Source: Isoperla grammatica (taxonomy: Eukaryota > Arthropoda > Insecta > Plecoptera > Perlodidae). From it: a stretch of 64,000 nucleotides of DNA. Position numbers and translations under genes: made by a program. Shown here one piece after another: positions 56,690-64,000 of this stretch. The notes beneath the pieces were generated by a model. It was not told where the DNA came from, made no database searches, and was given only the letters and a program-made list of their open reading frames with translations. The stretch covers positions 25,666,151-25,730,150 of the forward strand of contig OX246749.1 of NCBI GenBank assembly GCA_945910005.1, written 5' to 3'. How positions within the stretch are numbered: position 1 is the stretch's first letter; every line of letters begins with the position of its first letter.

Positions 56690-57228
56690 GGATCATACTG
56701 TTACACTTAGATTACACTGATTATACTGATCACACTATTACACACTTGATTGCACTGATTAAACTGATCACACTGTTACACTTAGATTACACTGATTATA
56801 CTGATCACACTATTATACACTTGATTACACTGATTATACTGATCACACTATTATACACTTGATTACACTGATAATACTGATCACACTGTTACACTTAGAT
56901 TACACTGATTATACTGATCACACTATTATACACTTGATTACACTGATTATACTGATCACACTGTTACACATTTGATTACACTGATTATACTGATCACACT
57001 ATTACACACTTGATTACACTGATTATACTGATCACACTGTTACACTTAGATTACACTGATCATACTGATCACACTATTATACACTTGATTACACCGATCA
57101 CACTGTTACACCTAGATTACACTGATTATACTGATCACACTGTTACACTTAGATTACAATGATTATACTGATCACACTGATTACACTTATTCTACTGTTA
57201 CACTTAGATTAAACTGATTATACTGTGT
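56690..57228. repeat. degenerate 20-40-bp minisatellite
   Basis: Repeated GATTACACTGATTATACTGA and TCACACTATTACACTT-type modules, in units of about 37-41 bp built from ~12-bp sub-repeats around ACTGAT. Confidence 0.9.
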
Positions 57229-58130
57229 TACGAAAAACCGACTGATCTGATGAAATCACACACTGACTAGAACAATTCAAAAACCCCAGTCCTTCTCCAG
57301 TCTACGCAATAAGTCGTCGCGATTAGTGCTTCGATACAACTTGTCCACGAACTTATGCCGGTATGCTGTAAAGCTAGACATGATTTCAAATCAGACCTAT
57401 GCTCTCGACCAGGTCTCCTCGCTGTCAATACCAGTCCTCTCTTATCTCGGCAGTAGGGGTAAGGTAGGGGAAGGTGTAGATGAGGGAATGGGGGATACGG
57501 TAGAGGTACAGAGTTCAATAGGTCTAGCCACAAGCTCAGTGCGCTATTCACCGCTAGGTGTCGCACGATCGCCAAACAGTTCAAGAAGTCGCCGCTTGAG
57601 GGGGGGGTACAAACATCTAGTTCTGGGCTCGTCGACACACGGTGTTTCAATGGGGAACCGTGTTTGTTTATTTATTTATTATAGCTTTACTTACTGAAAT
57701 CATGTCGAATCTTCAAATAGAATTAACTGAAGATGATGTGCCAGGCGCGAAAATAATTTACAGTGACCTGCACAAATGCACGATGTACAATTAAAACGCT
57801 GGTTGGAATGCCGTAACCTGCGTAGGGGAGGCACAAAGTCCGATCTTATACAAATAGCTTATTAGCTATTTTTATTACAATTTCAAAACGTATTTTCTAC
57901 ACAGTGAAATCATTTTTCCTAAATGGCTTGAACCTAGCTCTTATCAGGTAGGCCTACGGCCTGTGTATCTGCTAGTGATGAATGTTAAATGGTGTGATTT
58001 TATTGTTTAAACAAGAGACAAACTTGCAGGTGAAAGGATCGTTCTTGACCACACACTTGGTACATCTCTTATTAGAACCCTTGGTAATGTTCAGCGCAAC
58101 TATTTAATGCCCGAGCTGTTTGAGATGAGA
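57229..58130. other. no gene supported
   Basis: Overlapping frames of 127 (minus) and 123 (plus) codons at 57267-57697 have no recognisable domain and no convincing splice sites, so I do not call them. Confidence 0.35.
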
Positions 58131-58470
58131 TTTATTTATTTATTTATTTAATATCTATCCTATTCAATTATTAAAACTGATTTACAAAGGAGGAACTTAA
58201 ATAAAACTAAGCTATGCAAACAATTAATAGTAAAGAAATCATAAATAACAATAACAACAAAAACAAAACAAACTACTGAACTATATAAAATATAATCAAA
58301 AACAAGAAAAAATAATTGAGAAATAAAATAAAATCAAATGAAGTGGAAATTCAACATATAAAAAAATAAAAAAAAAATAAAAAGAAAAAAGAAGAAAAAA
58401 ACGAAGAAAGAAAAGAAAAAACTGCCAAGGCGGCTTTCTCTACTCGAAGTACAATAGCTCGAGGCATTGT
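58131..58470 (-). mobile_element. 3' UTR of a non-LTR element (no ORF left)
   Basis: The minus strand ends AATATTAAATAAATAAATAA. It is preceded by a T-rich tract and GCCTCGAGCTATTGTACTTC, the kind of A/T-skewed 3' UTR seen in invertebrate LINEs. The identification rests on the tail and skew only. Confidence 0.45.
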
Positions 58471-58819
58471 TAAGTAAACCCCTAAAATACCTATGTTATC
58501 CCATTAGATAAATATAATGAGTAAGGTTTAGGAATTTAGGTTTTGTACCTTTCTGACATGCTTCAATTGGATGTAAGTTACGGTAAAAAGCTGCACAGAA
58601 CTAACCATGCCGATATTGAGTTAATTGTGAAATGAAGCTTACAAGTGAGCATTGAACTTTAGGCCTAGCAGCATATTATGCAAAGTGTGTTCGGAGCATC
58701 TTGGAAATCCAGCCTATTGGTGATTAATGGTAGGGCCTTCAGGGATGTGGTAAGCAACAACATGTTTGTGTAAGACAAAAGTTGATTTATTATATGTATG
58801 TATGACATGGTAACACAAT

Positions 58820-59232
58820 AAAGTAGACAAATCAGGACAGTGCATTAGTTCCACACGCCTACTGTTGAAATAATTGTAACAACACAGATATCCTGTCTGC
58901 ATCTTATATAACGAGTGGCTCGTCAAAGTTGCCACAAAGATCATTTGTGACAGTACTGGGAGTAGGTTCAAAGGAATGACTTTTTGTAGTAAACGAAACT
59001 CCTTTATCCGGCCAATGGCCCTCTCCACATGAATACGAGTCGATGCAATCTTTGTGTAGAATTCACCTCTTTTTGAGATAAACGATTGCGCTTTCTCAGA
59101 AATGGGGGGAAATTTACAGAGCATCCAATGGGGACAAGGAGGTCTTGAATGGTGAAACCTCTATCAGCTAATATAACATACCCTCTCTCTAGTTTACCTA
59201 ACAAACCAGATTGTATAACAATTTCCCTGTCA
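58820..59232 (-). pseudogene. Harbinger/ISL2EU-type DDE transposase fragment (frameshifted)
   Basis: Minus frame 1 reads SDREIVIQSGLLGKLE, ILADRGFTIQDLLVPIG and NFPPFLRKRNRLSQKEV. The match continues in frame 2 as IASTRIHVERAIGRIKEF followed by a VIPLNLLPVLSQM-type tail. These are the DDE_Tnp_4 family hallmarks: the second catalytic Asp in ADRGF and the catalytic Glu in HVERAIGRIK. The frame break lies near 59049-59056, within the run coding TQ/KIA. An in-frame stop occurs just upstream of SDRE, and the N-terminal part with the first Asp is not recognisable. It is a dead copy; flanking ends could not be defined. Confidence 0.85.
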
Positions 59233-59509
59233 CTAATCTACCTTCAAATGAATGATGATTTCCTTTTAATATTATCCACGGTAAAACCAACGCGGTAACA
59301 AGCTTTTACCCATGTCGCACACTTCTTCATGCAGATAGTGGGCTTTGGAAACGGAATGAAATACACGTTTTTCATCAATTCCTTGTGTTTATATCTTGAG
59401 TCTGAGTTACAAATGCCGTAACTACAATGTTATGTAGGCAGCTTGAAGATTTGCAATGTATTAACCGCGATTAAAAGAGCAAAACATCCCAAACAAACCA
59501 AAACAACAC

Positions 59510-61280
59510 TCACTAAAGTGTATTCCACCGAATGAATTCACTGCCGTTTTTGCACGCAACTGCTATGCGCGCCAAGGGTCTTCCCCCACCACAAGGCCGC
59601 GCGCTCAGAGTGAGAGACTGCTCGTAAATTATACCTGTCCTGTCCTGTTGTAAATGTCCTCTATTCATACTGTAGTCACACATACAAAATCCACAGATTC
59701 ATTATTTCGTAAGTTTTAACACGTTATTTGGATTCTTGAATAAAAACCAATACGTTTCCATGTTTAAATCGTCCTAATAGGCCAACAGCTTCATAAATAA
59801 GAAACAGTCACTACTTTGCCGTATACTCTCAGTCACTATAGAAATGCATTACTTAGGAGTTATTATAAATTATTGTAAATTATAAATACAAATTTATTTT
59901 TATTTTATTTATTTTGTTTTATTATTTAAAACAGGAAATTCTGCGACATGTGTAAAGTTTTAACTCATTTTTTTATTGACTGACAGTTTCCGTCATGGTG
60001 TTTGTTATATGTTTTTATCACTCATTTGTTCATTTGTTTATATTTATCTTCAGTGCTTAATTAAACCATGTTTGTATTATTCGTCATTTGTGGGTTCTGT
60101 ACCTGTTGAGAGTTGATGTTATGCAATAAACAAATAGGCCTAAATAAATAACTAAACTTGGTATACATAACAATTCACAGATCATGCACGAAGGCATTCG
60201 CACACTAAAATAGAAACTTGTTTGCAATTTATGAGCCATATAGTGTGAATACAAGTGTTGTTAGTCGACCCCTACCCCATTGGAAATCTGTATAAACTGT
60301 TGCTAATTATTGTATACGTGATATTTTCCATACAAAAAAACCCTAGCAAATAGTGTTGAGTTCTAATGCAATTAATTATCGACTCTGAATTCGTACGGAC
60401 CTCAGTCTTATGCACTCTGCTGATACACACCCACGCACGAGAAGATTATTATAATTTAGTTGTACAATAAACATTAAATCCGTCGTCTCACGTCGAAGAC
60501 ACGAAACCGTCGACTAATCTTTCCAACAAAAGGCAATTATTTAACAAAAGAGCATTGAAGATGTTGTTTCTCTGCCAGATGTCATTTTTCGATGTCGCCA
60601 AGTCACTTACAGGTGTATCGCGGGACATTCAACTTTCTTTTAAAATATACTAAGGGGTAGGACGAGTGACAAAAGAATGCGTTGATGAGTAACAGTGATG
60701 TGACAATTGTGTAAGGAAGGGTTGGTCAGTTAGAGGTGACTGACCCGCTTATTCCGCACGTGCGATTTGGGATTTGCCGATGGTTCGCCGTTTTCGACTT
60801 TGAAAGAATGATCATCATAATTTACGTATTATACCTTGGATCATCTTCCATCTATAGGCCTATTATGCCCATTATGCCTATTATGCCACTTTCCGAAACC
60901 AATTAACGTATGTGTTGTGATTAATCGGTTACGACATCTAAAGAAGTTATTCATACCGTATTGAAGTGTCAGTATTATCTTCTTGTGATGTAGTCGGTCT
61001 ATTGGGACGTTTCAAACATAAAAACGTGTTGATTTTTATTCAAGAATCCAAATAATTGGTTAAAAGTTAAGAAATTTTGAATCTGTAGATTTTGTATGTG
61101 TTACTGAAGCGATTAACTGTATCAATAGAGACTGAATAGAGGGCATCTTGACAGGAATAATTTACGGTCAGTCCCTCGAACTCGCCGCGCGGCCGAGTAG
61201 TGGGAGAAGACCCTTGGCGGGGTCGGAGGGGAAATGCGGCTACGTCAGTGAATTCATTCGTTGGAATACACTTTAGCAAG
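59510..61280. mobile_element. large inverted-repeat structure with ~300-bp arms
   Basis: The left arm, 59510-59805, pairs with the right arm, 60975-61280. Shared landmarks are CTAAAGTGTATTCCA(C/A)CGA with ATGAATTCACTG, GCCAAGGGTCTTC, GGCCGCGCG, ACACATACAAAATC and ATTTGGATTCTTGAATAAAA. Arms are ~75-80% alike by eye, so they are old. The ~1.2-kb loop has no gene. The structure lies 280 bp from the transposase relic, but a link is not shown. Confidence 0.75.
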
Positions 61281-61800
61281 GGAGAACTGTCTAATGTTTG
61301 TACCCCCACCCCACGCCCACTCGTCTGACAACGCGAGCGCTAGTGGAGCGATCTAGCGGTTCTCTGGTAAACCACAAACCTATGACGTAGATTATCGCTA
61401 GGCCTATTGACTGTCACAACCAATCTCAATCAAAATAAACAAATGTTCGATTACCATTATTTCACTCATATAATTCAAAAGACATTATAGTTTCAAATAT
61501 CAACAATAATACGTGTACACATTCATTATTAAAGCAATACAACATATTTAGTTTAATAGAAATTCAGAAAATAATGGGTAAAAGTGTAATTTGTCAGAAG
61601 TTTTGACAACAATGAATACCAGATAGTTTGTTTCCAGGCATGTGTCTGTAGTAGTGTACGTCCCATAACATAGAATTACACTGGAAAGACAAAATGCATA
61701 TTGTGTAACTCTGCAATTAAGTATAAATTAAATGATTTACTTTAGACAATAGATAATTATATGTTCCTGGGATTTCTAGAAGAAGATTTGTGTATTTTAC
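61281..61800. other. no gene seen
   Basis: AT-rich, no frame of note. Confidence 0.4.
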
Positions 61801-61804
61801 AAAG

Positions 61805-61965
61805 GGATTGATTAATTGATTGGATCTTTATTGACAACGGGTCAGCGACCCACTAGTGCAATACAATATAATAACAGCTTGCAATACAATACAATGCAAC
61901 AAGTCACACTAGACTAGTGTTATAACTTAAAGTAACAAGAGAAATGTAAGAAAACAAAAAACAAA
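61805..61965 (-). mobile_element. non-LTR retrotransposon 3' end
   Basis: The minus strand reads GGGTCGCTGACCCGTTGTCA followed by ATAAAGATCCAATCAATTAA and a (TCAA)n-like tail. GGGTCGCTGACCC is a short hairpin just before the tail, a common feature of LINE 3' termini. Confidence 0.6.
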
Positions 61966-61974
61966 AACAACTTA

Positions 61975-62060
61975 CACATACGCACACACGCACATTCATG
62001 CACACTCATGCACGCAACGCACATCACGCACACTCACTCGCGCACACCCACGCACACTAG
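61975..62060. repeat. CA/CG-rich simple repeat
   Basis: Degenerate (CACGCACA)n sequence with several CATGCA and ACTCACTC variants. Confidence 0.85.
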
Positions 62061-62400
62061 TATCGTACCAACATTGAAAAATAATGACAATTAAGATCAA
62101 TCTTGATGCGTACTGTATGGCATTGTTATAATTACGTTTATCCACATTGTAGGGTTTACTACTTGTGACACACATACGTTACCATAACATCTTGTGTGTT
62201 TGGGCACGTTGGTAATCTTTCTGGCAACCTCCCACTTCGTTTCATGCATCATACTAATTCATATTCAACATTGTTACGATTTTTAATACTACTTCTTTTA
62301 AGTATTCAGAAGTATTTAATTAGTTCGCACTGAATATTCCAAGCATGTCTGTAACTCAAGCGTCCTGTTACAGCGAGTAACTAAGCTCGGGGTTGGGCTG
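62061..62400. other. no gene seen
   Basis: No open frame or repeat I can name. Confidence 0.4.
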
Positions 62401-62407
62401 CCATGCA

Positions 62408-62483
62408 GACAATGGAGCCCCATCACACGAGACCTTCGAGTTCCAGAGTTCCAGCCTTCCAGTAATCCCACACCAGGAGAGAG
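62408..62483 (+). other. possible small exon
   Basis: The acceptor-like GGGCTGCCATGCAG (AG at 62406-62407) and donor GAGAG|GTAAATATT (62483/62484) bound about 76 nt that are open in two frames, for example HETFEFQSSSLPVIPHQER. It could lie between the exons at 55079 and 63703, but nothing ties it to them. Confidence 0.28.
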
Positions 62484-62749
62484 GTAAATATTACATTGCC
62501 CGCCTGCCCGGCATGACTGAATTAACCATCATTGAACTCATAATCGACGACCAGTATTGGGGGGGGGGGGGGGGCTATGTTTAATGTGACATCCAAACTT
62601 GCACTGCATTTTGTTTTAATAGTAAGTGGCGCAAAAATATTTTAACGGTTTAGCCGCGGTCGGCTGGGTCAGGTGGTGCGTGGGTGACTACTCTCCTCTG
62701 AAACACTAGTTACCGATGGTTAGAGCAGATTAGAGGGTTCGAAAGCTTG

Positions 62750-62830
62750 CGTAACAGCTACGTTTTTCTCGTTAACTGCTCGGCAGTCTACGTTAGTGGA
62801 GGAACCTATATGACTGGTCAAAATTACATC
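62750..62830. repeat. fragment of dispersed repeat shared with 43115-43170
   Basis: ACTGCTCGGCAGTC, GTTAGTGGAGGAACCTATA and GACTGGTCAAA match the element at 42605-43345. Confidence 0.65.
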
Positions 62831-63007
62831 GTCCTTTCCGTATGTGGCCAATTCTTAAATGAATACCATTAGGTATTTTATAATTTATAAACCAGTTATT
62901 TCAGACAATATTTTGAATTACCCCGAATGATTCGTCTATGACAAAAGCATCTGTAAGGTTCTTTCGGGACAACTATAGAACCAATAGTTATTTATGATCC
63001 TTTCCAA

Positions 63008-63540
63008 CAGGACTGCTGCATGGAAGAGATCGACTCTTCATCTGTGAAGAAGATGCATGGCGGAGTGGCCTGCTGGCTCTCTGCTGCATGGAGCAGATCG
63101 ACTCGTCAGCTACCAAGGATATGCGGCAGGTCTCTGAGTGGCCTGCTGGCTCTCTGCTGCATGGAGCAGATCGACTCGTCACTGCCAGGAAGATGAGCGT
63201 TCGCCATGGCTGGAGGGGCACTGAATCGAGTGGACGGTGGGTGGGTGGGTGCTATTGTGTGTCGGGGGGAACTAAGTTTCAGCTGCCGGGGGCGGTGCTT
63301 GCACGGTAAGACCAACGTAACAGTAGTTACGCGGGGAACCCTAGCCCTTTGGTTTCTTGCTCGCAATCAACCGCTCGGCACAGTTTCCACCCATGCCTAT
63401 AGGCAGCGTCTTATCGTCTTGAGAGATGAGGACTCGATCTCTTCCATGCAGCAGACAGACAGCAGAGCACTCAGCGACCCGCCGCGTCTTCTCGGCAGGT
63501 GACGAGTGGATCTCTTCCATGGAGCACTCAGGCATCACCC
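63008..63540. repeat. ~72-bp repeats in inverted arrangement
   Basis: Three direct units lie at 63008-63200 (CTGCTGCATGGA, GAGATCGACTC, AGTGGCCTGCTGGCTC). Two units lie in reverse orientation at 63425-63540 (GACTCGATCTCTTCCATGCA, GTGGATCTCTTCCATGGAGC). Between them is a G-rich GGTGGGTGGGTGGG stretch. Frames on both strands follow the repeat and have no known domain. Confidence 0.7.
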
Positions 63541-63702
63541 CATGAAGCAAGAAGAAGAAGTGGAGGGTCCACTTCGCCCATTGAGATGTCGACACACCAT
63601 GCCGGGTGAATACAATTAAAAATAAATTATCCTCAATTATCATACCTTTTAAAGTTTGGTAGCTTTTTTACCTGTATCATTGATGTTTGATTTGTATTGC
63701 AG

Positions 63703-63839
63703 TTGCAGACGACGTCGATGGATATCTTCGAGACTTCCTCCAACTCTCACCAAACACGAGGCAGATCTTCGCAGAGAACGCGCTCATGTACATTGGGTCT
63801 AGTTCACCGTGACGTCAGCATGGGACAAGACAGCGTGGG
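63703..63839 (+). other. probable internal exon near right edge
   Basis: A good polypyrimidine-plus-acceptor (TGATTTGTATTGCAG) is followed five bases later by a second usable AG (TTGCAG). The donor is GTGG|GGTGAGT-like at 63839/63840. The frame continuous through the donor ends HRDVSMGQDSVG. Another frame reads DGYLRDFLQLSPNTRQIF, then ENALMYIGSSSP and a stop. The ATG in GTCAGCATGGGACAAGAC has a favourable context and could be the true start of the gene to the right. It contains GTGACGTCA. Confidence 0.45.
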
Positions 63840-64000
63840 GTGAGTATGTTGCAAATTACAATCGTTGTATCTACGGCGACAAAACTATTCCTGCATTGAT
63901 ATGATGTGTAATGAGTTAGGAACTAGATAACTTAACTGCGTAGATGTGATCATATTTGTTATTTCTTTAAGGCGGTACAGCACACTTACCTGTTTGTATT
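63840..64000 (+). other. presumed intron at right edge
   Basis: Starts GTGAGTATG; no acceptor or further exon is visible before the window ends. Confidence 0.35.

Noticed and set aside
57267..57697. Overlapping 127- and 123-codon frames
   Set aside because: Opposite strands, no domain, no splice or promoter signals; either could be chance in a less AT-rich patch.

Overview
This window looks like AT-rich nuclear DNA from an invertebrate animal. The signs are spliced genes with GT-AG introns, non-LTR and DNA transposon remnants, tRNA-related repeats and very large amounts of tandem repeat. A lophotrochozoan such as a gastropod mollusc is my best guess, because the one readable gene is a secreted multi-Ig plus coiled-coil protein of the kind seen in molluscan immune lectin families. 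The taxon is inference only. No CRISPR array, operon or bacterial feature is present.

Layout, left to right. 0.3-6.6 kb holds three satellites (33, 78 and 138 bp units). The 78-bp array is split by a 5'-truncated non-LTR retrotransposon with an intact 572-aa reverse transcriptase frame and a clean 12-bp target duplication. 8.5-11.2 kb carries three copies of a ~0.75 kb dispersed element, two of them head to head, and 13.0-13.7 kb a small terminal-inverted-repeat element. 15.7-16.6 kb is rich in tRNA-related repeats.

The main gene lies on the minus strand from about 27.8 to 17.0 kb. It has a TATA promoter, a signal-peptide exon, three Ig-domain exons and an alanine-rich heptad coiled-coil exon. 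All four introns are phase 1, and the splice sites join into one 588-residue frame. Two of its Ig exons are preceded by arrays (about 21 x 102 bp and 6 x 153 bp) built from the exon's own 3' splice site plus the start of the exon. The intact exon therefore sits at the end of a run of decoy acceptors, and this is the most unusual structure in the window.

28-40 kb is a mosaic of direct and inverted duplications, long palindromes, a 370-bp (ATAAT)n tract and a 2.6-kb 12-bp minisatellite. It also holds non-LTR 3' ends, one of them nested in a DNA transposon. 41-49.5 kb holds a (TGTGCG)n tract, three further satellites (117, 115 and 23 bp; the last carries an E-box in every unit), a reverse-transcriptase fragment and a poly-G fold-back element.

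From 49.9 kb rightward lies what looks like the 5' end of a plus-strand gene. Two ~1.1-kb direct duplicates each carry a CRE, E-box, CCAAT box and YY1-like site and end in a splice donor. Between them is a hAT-type element with an 8-bp target duplication. An 88-nt exon follows at 55.08 kb, with possible further exons at 62.4 and 63.7 kb. A frameshifted Harbinger/ISL2EU-type transposase and a long inverted repeat occupy 58.8-61.3 kb. Most of the window shows no gene.
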